This document shows, one piece after another, positions 1 through 5,603 of a stretch of DNA of 7,133 nucleotides. Every line of letters starts with the position of its first letter. Position 1 is the first letter of the stretch. Made by a program: the position numbers and the translations under genes. Under the pieces are notes generated by a model. The model was not told the origin of the DNA, ran no database searches, and saw nothing but the letters and a program-made list of their open reading frames with translations. The stretch is from contig CAMAJC010000091.1 in NCBI GenBank assembly GCA_945835425.1, positions 1-7,133 of the forward strand. Reading direction: 5' to 3'. The stretch comes from an uncultured Clostridia bacterium (GTDB taxonomy: Bacteria > Bacillota > Clostridia > Oscillospirales > Ruminococcaceae).

Positions 1-1
1 G

Positions 2-874
2 ATCATTGGCAATGTAATCATGATGCTCGGCGCTCTGGCAGCTATTATTCCGCTGATCCTGCTCCTTTCCTCGTCCTTTACCGACAACAACGCCCTGATC
101 AAATACGGCTACCGGTTTATTCCCACGGTATTCAGCACCGAAGCGTATTCCTATGTATTCGCAACCGGCAACTCGGTTCTGCGTGCTTACGGCGTATCCT
201 TCCTGCTGACCGCAGTCGGCACGGTTGTTTCGCTGATCATCACCACCATGCTCGCTTATCCCCTTGCAAGACAGGGCGTTCCCTTCAGAGGCGTTCTGAC
301 CTTCATCGTATTCTTCACGATGCTGTTTAACGGCGGTCTGGTTCCCACCTACATCAACTACACCAACGTTTTCCACATCAAGAACACCTTCTGGGCAATC
401 CTGATCCCCGGTCTGCTGATGAACGCGTACAACGTCCTGCTGACCAAGTCCTACTTCGTCACCGGCGTTCCCTCCGAGATTCTGGAAGCTGCTTCGATCG
501 ACGGCGCTTCTGAGTTTAAGACCTTCGTTTCCATCGCACTGCCTATGGCAAAGCCGATCATCGCAACCATCGGTATGTTCGTCGGCATCGCTTACTGGAA
601 CGACTGGAACAACGGTATCGTTTACCTGACCTCTACCGGCGGCAGCCAGTGGTATTCGATTCAGTCCCTGCTCTACCAGATGATGAACAACATCCAGTAT
701 CTGGCGCAGAACGCGGAAAATATCTCCACTGCTCAGGAAGGTCTGGCTACCATCCCTGCGGCTTCCGTCCGTATGGCTATGGCGGTTATGGGCGTCCTGC
801 CGATCATTGTCATCTACCCCTTCATCCAGAACAACTTCGTCAAAGGTATCACCCTCGGCGGCGTTAAAGGCTAA
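2..874 (+). CDS. Carbohydrate ABC transporter permease, LplC/YtcP (MalG-like) type; 5' end missing
   Basis: Inner-membrane subunit of a binding-protein-dependent sugar importer; it would form the channel with a second permease and couple to an ATPase. The frame is open to the left edge and the first visible residues (IIGNVIMM) already lie in the first membrane helix, so the true start, perhaps 20-30 codons upstream, is outside the window; the ATG at 20 is probably internal. Counting from that ATG, hydrophobic segments lie near 1-17, 60-82, 92-112, 123-144, 178-194 and 252-270. The cytoplasmic EAA loop that contacts the ATPase is clear at 156-179 (EAASIDGAS...P). The C-terminus NNFVKGITLGGVKG is typical of the LplC/YtcP branch, often linked to uptake of complex oligosaccharides. 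The substrate cannot be told from sequence. A partner LplB-type permease and a lipoprotein binding protein are expected off-window. Codon use differs from its neighbours (see findings). Confidence 0.93.
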   Translation: MIGNVIMMLGALAAIIPLILLLSSSFTDNNALIKYGYRFIPTVFSTEAYSYVFATGNSVLRAYGVSFLLTAVGTVVSLIITTMLAYPLARQGVPFRGVLTFIVFFTMLFNGGLVPTYINYTNVFHIKNTFWAILIPGLLMNAYNVLLTKSYFVTGVPSEILEAASIDGASEFKTFVSIALPMAKPIIATIGMFVGIAYWNDWNNGIVYLTSTGGSQWYSIQSLLYQMMNNIQYLAQNAENISTAQEGLATIPAASVRMAMAVMGVLPIIVIYPFIQNNFVKGITLGGVKG

Positions 875-890
875 TTATCCACGGCATTAT

Positions 891-921
891 AAAACGGCTC
901 GGAATTACCCGGGCCGTTTTT
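891..921. terminator. Rho-independent terminator, probably bidirectional, between convergent permease and XRE genes
   Basis: Left arm 891-902 (AAAACGGCTCGG) pairs with right arm 909-920 over 12 bp including one T-G wobble, with a 6-nt loop (AATTAC). The right arm runs into five Ts (917-921) on the plus strand. The left arm begins with four As, which gives a U-run for the minus strand. It starts 17 bp after the permease stop and ends 2 bp before the end of the XRE gene, so it can serve both. Confidence 0.88.
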
Positions 922-922
922 G

Positions 923-1420
923 TTATTCCTCAAAAGTGTGCCGCTCGATATAGGCCATCTTGCGGTTGTTGATGATCATATGCCCGAGCAGGCCTGCCGG
1001 CGCGGCCAGCATCAGCAGCCACTGGTTTTGAAACCACATTCCGGCCGCCAGCAGGATAACGGCCGCAGCCGGAAAGCTTATCCGGAACAGTTTATGCTCC
1101 CGTTTCCACTTCCCTTCCCAATAGGCATAGCGCTCCTTTATCGTGAAGTTTTCCTGCCGCAAAACCTCGCTGAGCGCTGCATCGGTCTTTTCCCGGTAGT
1201 TTTCTTTTGTCAGGCGCTCCCCTGCCAGCAGTTCGCCGATACTGACGTCAAACTCCTTGCTCAAAAGCTGCAGCATGTCGACGCCGGGCAGGTAGCTGCC
1301 GGTCTCCCAACGGGAAATGGTTTTGTTGGTCACGCCGAGTTTCTCGCCCAGCTGCTCCTGGGTCAGATGTTTTTCCCGCCGGAGCGACGCGAGAAAACGG
1401 CCGGTCTGCATGGTATCCAT
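923..1420 (-). CDS. XRE-family helix-turn-helix regulator with two C-terminal membrane helices
   Basis: Predicted DNA-binding regulator of 165 aa. Residues 8-64 form a Cro/C1 (HTH_3) domain, with the turn and recognition helix around LTQEQLGEKLGVTNKTISRW (19-38) followed by ETGSYLP and the ending LLSKEFDVSIGELLAGERL. This is the pattern of a large Firmicutes family. Residues 71-110 are charged and helical (linker). Two hydrophobic stretches at about 113-130 and 133-150 look like a membrane hairpin, so the protein is probably anchored at the inner face of the membrane with the HTH in the cytoplasm. The ATG at 1418-1420 follows AAGGAGGG (minus strand, 1427-1434) at normal spacing, which fixes the start. 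It has its own promoter and shares the terminator at 891-921. The target and signal are unknown; the MFS operon just upstream on the same strand is one candidate target, but that is a guess from position. Confidence 0.9.
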   Translation of the reverse strand: MDTMQTGRFLASLRREKHLTQEQLGEKLGVTNKTISRWETGSYLPGVDMLQLLSKEFDVSIGELLAGERLTKENYREKTDAALSEVLRQENFTIKERYAYWEGKWKREHKLFRISFPAAAVILLAAGMWFQNQWLLMLAAPAGLLGHMIINNRKMAYIERHTFEE

Positions 1421-1443
1421 CGATATCCCTCCTTGTCACCTTT

Positions 1444-1472
1444 ATTATAACAAACGGATGGGGTTTTGTCTT
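1444..1472 (-). promoter_or_regulatory. Sigma-A type promoter of the XRE gene
   Basis: Read on the minus strand: -35 AAGACA (1467-1472), a 17-nt spacer, and a perfect -10 TATAAT (1444-1449) preceded by TGT, an extended -10. Transcription should start near 1437, leaving a leader of only about 15-20 nt that holds the Shine-Dalgarno sequence. Confidence 0.75.
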
Positions 1473-1501
1473 CCCCATAAACAGCGAATGGATTGGACAT
1501 G

Positions 1502-1536
1502 AAAAACCGGCGCCCCTTTTTTGGAAGCGCCGGTTT
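1502..1536 (-). terminator. Rho-independent terminator of the MFS operon
   Basis: Arms 1504-1513 (AAACCGGCGC) and 1527-1536 (GCGCCGGTTT) form a perfect 10-bp stem with a 13-nt loop. On the minus strand the stem ends in a run of five Ts (complement of 1502-1506). It lies 15 bp past the stop of the second MFS gene and separates the operon from the XRE promoter. Confidence 0.88.
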
Positions 1537-1550
1537 GATGTTTATGAACA

Positions 1551-2741
1551 TTATTTCCAGATTTTCCGTGCCAGACCGAAAAGCCCGAGCGTAAGGCCAA
1601 CTGCCGCCGAAACCGACGCGAAAACGAATACCAGCCGGACATTCCCGGTCGCGGAAAGGATCAGGGTGCCGATGGCGTTGCCGAAAATACTGCTGATGCC
1701 GAGGGTGACGGAGGAGAAGGTCATGATCGCGGTCGAGCGGATCTCCTCTTCGACGATTTTGTTCAGGTAGGACATGGCAGCCGGCCAGATGACCGCAAAG
1801 GAAAGACCCTGGAACATCTGCACCAGCAGCATCATGGTGTAATTGGGCGAAAGGACGGTCAAAAACAATCGCATCAGGTAAAACAGCGCCGCAAACACGA
1901 TCACCTTCCGCGCCGGGATATGGCGCAGAATCGCCTGCATCAGAAACATGGCAGGTACTTCCGAGATGGCGATCAGGGCAAATACCGTCCCGACGTCGCC
2001 GGAGTCGCCGCCCAGCTGTTTGGTCAGGACCGGCAGGAAGGAGCCGCAGCAGGAAGAACCGAGGAACAAAAGAAAACTCATCACCAGCAGCAAGATATAG
2101 GTCTTGTTGGCGGCCATCAGGTGCAGCGTCTCCCGGGTGGAGACCTGTTTGACGCGGACCTGCGAAGTAATCTGCTTTTTGTGCGGCGGAATCTCCTCCA
2201 GCAGGCAGGCGACGACAATGCTGGCAAAGCCGATCACGGCGCCGACCCACATCCGCGCACCGTGCCCGAGAGCGGTCGTCAGGGTGCCCATCAGCTGGGC
2301 CGTAAAGGCGAAAAGAAGCGAGCTGGAACCGCGGCAGAGGCCGTAATTGACCTGCGGATAGCGGTTGGTCAGGCCGATGACCCAGGCGTCCAGCAGCCCC
2401 GGCATCTGCACCATAAATATCGTGAAAAGCAGCATCAGCGCCATCGTCAGGGCCGGTGAAAAGAGGACGTGCGGCAGCAGGACCATCGTCGGCAGCGCAC
2501 AGATCGTCAGGGCGATATAGACCTTTTTATGGGAGATGTAGTTGTCGCAGATGTAGCCGGACACCGGCTGGGCGATAAAGGAGAGGACGCTGGTGGCGGT
2601 CATCATGGCGGTGGCTGTGGCGGAAGCGTAGCCGTAATCGGTCAGCATCGTCACGATAAAGCTGGAATAAGCGCAGTAGCTGCCCCAGAACAGGGACTGC
2701 ACCAAGGCACCTTTTAACTGAATCTCATGTGTTTTTGTCAT
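1551..2741 (-). CDS. Major facilitator superfamily transporter (MFS_1-like), second gene of a tandem pair
   Basis: Twelve-helix secondary transporter of 396 aa in the cytoplasmic membrane, the usual MFS size. Helices 1 and 2 start at about residues 13 and 42. The loop 2-3 motif is the variant GYICDNYISHKK (62-73) in place of the usual G-x-L-x-D-R-x-G-R-R. A conserved block NYGLCRGSSS (132-141) follows helix 4. A long charged cytoplasmic loop (about 182-205) separates the halves. The second half has SEVPAMFLM (260-268) and QGLSFAV...PAAMSYLNKIV (311-330), an arrangement I associate with LacY/NupG-like (MFS_1_like) families, so a sugar or nucleoside proton symporter is possible; the substrate cannot be told. 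The start ATG (2739-2741) lies 9 nt after AAGGAAG (2751-2757), which abuts the stop of the upstream gene. It is a close paralogue of that gene and is co-transcribed with it, 15 bp apart. The C-terminus (ARKIWK) matches the paralogue's RKIWL. Confidence 0.9.
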   Translation of the reverse strand: MTKTHEIQLKGALVQSLFWGSYCAYSSFIVTMLTDYGYASATATAMMTATSVLSFIAQPVSGYICDNYISHKKVYIALTICALPTMVLLPHVLFSPALTMALMLLFTIFMVQMPGLLDAWVIGLTNRYPQVNYGLCRGSSSLLFAFTAQLMGTLTTALGHGARMWVGAVIGFASIVVACLLEEIPPHKKQITSQVRVKQVSTRETLHLMAANKTYILLLVMSFLLFLGSSCCGSFLPVLTKQLGGDSGDVGTVFALIAISEVPAMFLMQAILRHIPARKVIVFAALFYLMRLFLTVLSPNYTMMLLVQMFQGLSFAVIWPAAMSYLNKIVEEEIRSTAIMTFSSVTLGISSIFGNAIGTLILSATGNVRLVFVFASVSAAVGLTLGLFGLARKIWK

Positions 2742-2756
2742 TCTCTTGTTCTTCCT

Positions 2757-3950
2757 TTATAACCAGATTTTGCGGATCAGTCCGTAAACGGCAACGACCA
2801 GGCCCACGAGCGCAAAGGCCGCAAAGACAATCAAAGCGCTGCGGGCGGTAAAGCCGGCCGATAACAGCAGGGTTGTGATGAAGTTGCCCAGGATGCTGGA
2901 AACAGAGCTTGTAACGGCCGTATAGGTGGTGACGGCCATCGAACGGACGCGTTCATCGACGATCCGGGACAGATAACTCATCGAGGCGGGCATCAGGACG
3001 GCATAGGTGATACCCTGCAGCAGTTGGATGCAGATCAGGACGGTCGAGCTTCCCGCCGCCGCCGTCGCGGCCATACGGATCACATAAAACAGGCTGCAAA
3101 ATGCCATCAGTTTCGGTTCCCCGACCCGGCTGATCACATAGGCCATTAAAAACATACAGGGAACTTCGCTGAGCGCACAAATGGCGGAGGCAGTCCCGAC
3201 CAGGGCCGTTGTGCCGCCGAAATCCTGGATGCACAGCTGCAGCAGGGTCGTCATCGAGTTGCTGCCCAGCAGCAGGCAGAAGGAAACGATCATCAAAACG
3301 ATGTACGGCTTTGAGGAGAAGACCAGCTGCATGGCTTCTTTGCCGCTCAGCTGCGGCGTACTTTCCTTCTTTTCAACCGGCTTGCAGCCTTTCAGAAAAT
3401 AAGAAGCGATAAAGGCCAGCAGCATAAATCCGCCGCCGATGAGCAGCCGCGTGCCGTGGCCAAGATAAACCGTGACGGTGCCCATAAACTGGGAGGAAAG
3501 CGCGTAGGTTAATGACCCCGTTCCCCGCAGAACGCCGTAGTTCATCCGGGGATTCTCGTTTTTCAGTCCGACGACCCAGGAGTCCAGTAAACCTGCGATC
3601 TGTCCGCCGGTAACGTTAAAGCCGATCATGTTCAGCAGCACCAGGGCGTAGGAACCGGACCAGAGCGAAAGCGGCATCAGAGCCATGGAAACGGCGGCGC
3701 AGAGCATCAACAGACGCGAGAGCTTCTTTTCGGTGAAGTAGTTGTCGCTGATATAGCCCATGAACGGCTGCATAATCAGGGAGATTGCCGACATGGCCGT
3801 CATGGCGGCGGTCGCCTGGCTGCTCGTCCATCCGTTGTCGATCAGCGTCGTGACCATGAAAGCGATATATGTACAAAACGCAAACCAAAATGCCGCTTCG
3901 ACGAGGGCACCCTGCAAGGTCAGCTTACGCAGACCGCTGTCCTGCTTCAT
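2757..3950 (-). CDS. Major facilitator superfamily transporter (MFS_1-like), first gene of a tandem pair
   Basis: Membrane transporter of 397 aa with 12 predicted helices, paralogous to the gene 15 bp downstream. I chose the ATG at 3948-3950 because its N-terminus aligns with the paralogue from LQGALV onward, and GGAG lies 4 nt before it with AAGGG 10 nt before. The open frame runs back to 4157, but those 69 extra codons read as non-coding leader and cover the promoter. Motifs: GYISDNYFTEKK (65-76) in loop 2-3, MNYGVLRGTGSL (136-147), a charged central loop (about 187-205), SEVPCMFLM (261-269), and QGITYAVLMPASMSYLSRIV (312-331). The repeated N-Y-G-x-x-R-G and S-E-V-P-x-M-F-L-M blocks in both copies suggest conserved transport residues. 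Drug efflux cannot be excluded, but the pattern fits the LacY/NupG-like uptake branch better. The substrate is unknown. Confidence 0.9.
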   Translation of the reverse strand: MKQDSGLRKLTLQGALVEAAFWFAFCTYIAFMVTTLIDNGWTSSQATAAMTAMSAISLIMQPFMGYISDNYFTEKKLSRLLMLCAAVSMALMPLSLWSGSYALVLLNMIGFNVTGGQIAGLLDSWVVGLKNENPRMNYGVLRGTGSLTYALSSQFMGTVTVYLGHGTRLLIGGGFMLLAFIASYFLKGCKPVEKKESTPQLSGKEAMQLVFSSKPYIVLMIVSFCLLLGSNSMTTLLQLCIQDFGGTTALVGTASAICALSEVPCMFLMAYVISRVGEPKLMAFCSLFYVIRMAATAAAGSSTVLICIQLLQGITYAVLMPASMSYLSRIVDERVRSMAVTTYTAVTSSVSSILGNFITTLLLSAGFTARSALIVFAAFALVGLVVAVYGLIRKIWL

Positions 3951-3972
3951 CCGTCTCCATCCCTTCTGTACG

Positions 3973-4010
3973 GGCTTCAATTGACGATAAAAGCAGTCAA
4001 TCGTTGAGCC
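3973..4010 (-). promoter_or_regulatory. Leader hairpin / candidate operator upstream of the MFS operon
   Basis: In the inferred 5' leader of the MFS mRNA (minus strand), CGATTGAC (4003-3996) pairs with GTCAATTG (3985-3978) over 8 bp with one G-U pair and a 10-nt loop. It is extended by GGCT/AGCC (4010-4007 with 3976-3973) across a small internal loop. As DNA it is an inverted repeat with TTGAC/GTCAA arms. It could be an RNA structure or a regulator site. No T-run follows, so it is not a terminator. Confidence 0.4.
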
Positions 4011-4038
4011 AAAATGATGATACAAAATTACCAGTGTT

Positions 4039-4067
4039 ATTTTAGCACAAAAAAAGGCATTTGTCCC
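4039..4067 (-). promoter_or_regulatory. Candidate promoter of the tandem MFS operon
   Basis: On the minus strand: GGGACA (4062-4067; last four bases match TTGACA), a 17-nt spacer, then TAAAAT (4039-4044) preceded by TGC, an extended -10. Transcription would start near 4032, giving a leader of about 80 nt that contains the hairpin at 3973-4010. Other AT-rich hexamers are nearby, so the assignment is tentative. Confidence 0.45.
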
Positions 4068-4127
4068 GGTTTTTACAAAAGCTGCATAAAGAAAATTTGG
4101 CGGAATTTCTTCTAGGTTTTCCCTATT

Positions 4128-4147
4128 CTGCATAAAATCTGATGCAG
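4128..4147. repeat. Inverted repeat CTGCAT-N8-ATGCAG upstream of the S1-domain gene
   Basis: Perfect 6-bp arms at 4128-4133 and 4142-4147 separated by 8 bp. A further CTGCAT occurs at 4082-4087, and the S1 gene itself begins ATGCAG at 4174. The repeat lies 27 bp before the start codon, near a weak -10-like TAAAAT (4133-4138) that I cannot pair with a good -35. It may be an operator or a leader hairpin; chance is possible for arms this short. Confidence 0.35.
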
Positions 4148-4173
4148 ACAACAACAAGGAAGAAGGATGACAG

Positions 4174-5127
4174 ATGCAGTTTGAACCGGAAGGAATTTTA
4201 TTTGAACGGGCAGAAAATCAGGAGCGGCTGCGCAGCGTCGAGAGTCTGATGGCAGCGATGGCGGCCGGGCAGATTTTGGAGGCGAAGGCGTACCTCTGCA
4301 CCGAAAGCCATGATCTGATGGTGCACCTGGGCAATGTCAAGGGCATTATCCCGCGGGAAGAAGCGGCCATCGGCATCCGGGAAGGGACGGTGCGGGATAT
4401 CGCGATCATCTCACGGGTCGGAAGGCCGGTTGCTTTTATTATCCAGTCAATGCGGGAAGAAAACGGGAAAATGACGGCGATCCTTTCCCGAAGGGCTGCA
4501 CAGGAGAAATGCAGAAAAGAATATATCGACCGGCTTGTCCCCGGCGATATCATCGGCGCCAGAATCACCCGGCTGGAAAATTTCGGCGCGTTTCTGGATA
4601 TCGGCTGCGGGATTGTCTCGCTGATGCCGATCGATATGATGTCGGTCTCGCGGATTTCCCATCCGCAGCAGCGGTTCCGCACCGGGCAGCTGGTGCGGGC
4701 AGTCGTCCACAGCCTGGAAAACGGCCGTATCTCCCTCAGCCACAAGGAGCTGCTGGGGACATGGGAGGAAAATGCGGCGCAGTTCCACGCCGGTGAAACG
4801 GTGCGCGGGGTTGTCCGTTCCATCGAGGACTATGGGATTTTTGTGGAGCTGACACCCAATCTCGCCGGGCTGGCGGAAAAAAAGCCCGGTATCCTGCCGG
4901 GCATGGCGGTCAGCGTCTTTATCAAGAGCATCCTGCCGGAACGGATGAAGGTCAAACTGGTCATTATCGACGGGTTTGCGGATGAGGATACGCCGCTTCC
5001 CTTCACCTACCGGATCCGGGAAGGGCATATTTCGCGCTGGGTCTATTCGCCTGCCTGCTGTCCGCGGGTCATTGAGACGGTCTTTGACGATGTTCAGGAC
5101 GGAAGCCGCGGAACGGTGTGCACATGA
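4174..5127 (+). CDS. S1 RNA-binding domain protein with three S1-like repeats
   Basis: Predicted cytoplasmic RNA-binding protein of 317 aa. The clearest S1 (OB-fold) domain is at about 122-195: GDIIGARITRLENFGAFLDI, later ISHPQQRFRTGQ and the closing RISLSHKELLGTW. A second is at about 207-265 (GETVRGVVRSIEDYGIFVEL...LAGLAEKK...MKVKLVII). A degenerate N-terminal copy spans about 32-110 (AYLCTESHDLMVHLGNVKGIIP...MTAILSRRAA). The C-terminal tail (about 278-305) holds HISRWVYSPACCPRVIETVF, not part of an S1 fold but similar to tails I recall in clostridial S1 proteins. It is shorter than true ribosomal protein S1 and probably a paralogue with an unknown role in translation or RNA handling. The start is set by GAAGGA (4162-4167), 6 nt before the ATG. 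It is divergent from the MFS operon. Its 3' end overlaps the convergent gene by 34 bp, and it contains a terminator for that gene; I found no plus-strand terminator just after its own stop. Confidence 0.88.
   Translation: MQFEPEGILFERAENQERLRSVESLMAAMAAGQILEAKAYLCTESHDLMVHLGNVKGIIPREEAAIGIREGTVRDIAIISRVGRPVAFIIQSMREENGKMTAILSRRAAQEKCRKEYIDRLVPGDIIGARITRLENFGAFLDIGCGIVSLMPIDMMSVSRISHPQQRFRTGQLVRAVVHSLENGRISLSHKELLGTWEENAAQFHAGETVRGVVRSIEDYGIFVELTPNLAGLAEKKPGILPGMAVSVFIKSILPERMKVKLVIIDGFADEDTPLPFTYRIREGHISRWVYSPACCPRVIETVFDDVQDGSRGTVCT
4877..4902 (-). terminator. Minus-strand intrinsic terminator inside the S1-domain gene
   Basis: Read on the minus strand: GCCCGG (4902-4897), a 7-nt loop (CAGGATA), CCGGGC (4889-4884), then seven Ts (4883-4877). 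This is a textbook Rho-independent terminator, yet it lies within S1 codons for about residues 235-243 (EKKPGILPG). It sits 192 bp past the stop of the convergent gene at 5094-5498 and is the only clear terminator I see for it. Confidence 0.7.
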
Positions 5128-5498
5128 CTGGCGTGCAGCGCCGTTAAAAGCGCCGCGTCGGTTTGGGCTGCGCTGTCGTCGGTGATGACCACCATCAGAC
5201 AGTCCTTCCGTCCGGCAGGACCGTCCATGCCGCCCTGATTGGCGGCGCTGTCCTCGAAGACCATCGGAATAAAGCCTGCTGCTGCGGCATAACCGCCGCC
5301 GCCGGAGATATACGACTGGCCAAGGGGTGTCCCATAAAGGGCAAGGGCAGTCCGCATCTGCCCTTCATCGTCCCAGCTTTTGCGTTTTGGCTGGCGGATG
5401 CGCAGGGAGCGGATTCCCCTGCCTCTTTTGCGCAGCTCGCGGGCTGCGTTCTCCGCGTCGTCTATGCTGGAAAACCAGGCAGTAATTTCTGCCGCCAT
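5094..5498 (-). CDS. Hypothetical 134-aa protein with beta-alpha-beta-like ends
   Basis: I do not recognise this protein. I placed the start at the ATG 5496-5498, 10 nt after AAAGG (5509-5513); an in-frame TTG at 5514-5516 would add six residues but has no better ribosome site. Residues 3-34 (AEITAWFSSIDDAENAAREL, then RGRGIRSLRI) and 99-129 (DCLMVVITDDSAAQTDAALL, then HVHTV) each read as strand-helix-strand. A basic and glycine/alanine-rich middle lies between them (RIRQPKRK 33-40, SGGGGYAAAAG 65-75). A small ferredoxin-like fold with a central insertion is possible, loosely like clostridial stress-protein-like hypotheticals; that is an inference. There is no signal peptide or membrane helix. 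It is convergent with the S1 gene, overlapping by 34 bp, and divergent from DUF951-prfA. Transcription probably ends at the terminator inside the S1 gene. Confidence 0.7.
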   Translation of the reverse strand: MAAEITAWFSSIDDAENAARELRKRGRGIRSLRIRQPKRKSWDDEGQMRTALALYGTPLGQSYISGGGGYAAAAGFIPMVFEDSAANQGGMDGPAGRKDCLMVVITDDSAAQTDAALLTALHASHVHTVPRLPS

Positions 5499-5546
5499 AT
5501 CTTCACGACCTTTCAAAAAAACTGTGGGTTCGTATAGTCAGGTTTA

Positions 5547-5573
5547 TTTTCCCTCGCTACAAGCGGGGGAAAA
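5547..5573. repeat. 11-bp inverted repeat (hairpin) upstream of the hypothetical gene
   Basis: TTTTCCCTCGC (5547-5557) pairs with GCGGGGGAAAA (5563-5573), one T-G wobble, around a 5-nt loop. The Ts are on the 5' arm and the As on the 3' arm, and no T-run follows on either strand, so it does not look like a terminator. It may lie in the leader of the minus-strand gene at 5094-5498, or be an operator. Confidence 0.5.
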
Positions 5574-5603
5574 CGCATTTTGTACGGAAATTTTTTATAA
5601 TTA

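Noticed and set aside
920..1450. Plus-strand open frame of 176 codons opposite the XRE gene
   Set aside because: The XRE protein on the minus strand has a clear domain, promoter and ribosome site; this frame has none.
1363..2250. Minus-strand open frame of 295 codons overlapping the XRE and MFS genes
   Set aside because: It runs across the terminator at 1502-1536 and the XRE promoter, and is out of frame with two well-supported proteins. Its composition (Arg, Gly, Pro, His) is that of a shadow frame.
1920..2459. Plus-strand open frame of 179 codons opposite the MFS gene
   Set aside because: Low-complexity Gln/Arg/Gly composition, no ribosome site, and wholly inside a well-supported transporter gene.
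3973..4010. Riboswitch or T-box in the MFS leader
   Set aside because: The leader is only about 80 nt with a single hairpin, no terminator/antiterminator pair and no conserved T-box or riboswitch core that I can recognise.
3951..4157. 69-codon N-terminal extension of the first MFS transporter
   Set aside because: It has no counterpart in the paralogue, would cover the likely promoter and leader hairpin, and lacks a good ribosome site, whereas the ATG at 3948-3950 has one.
4218..5028. Two minus-strand open frames (201 and 193 codons) opposite the S1 gene
   Set aside because: No recognisable domain, atypical Arg/Pro/His-rich composition, and interrupted by the minus-strand terminator at 4877-4902 in the longer stretch; S1 domains are clear on the plus strand.
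5163..5537. Plus-strand open frame of 124 codons opposite the hypothetical gene
   Set aside because: No ribosome site and no domain; the minus-strand frame has a better start, a strand-helix-strand pattern and a terminator. A moderate doubt remains because neither protein is recognised.
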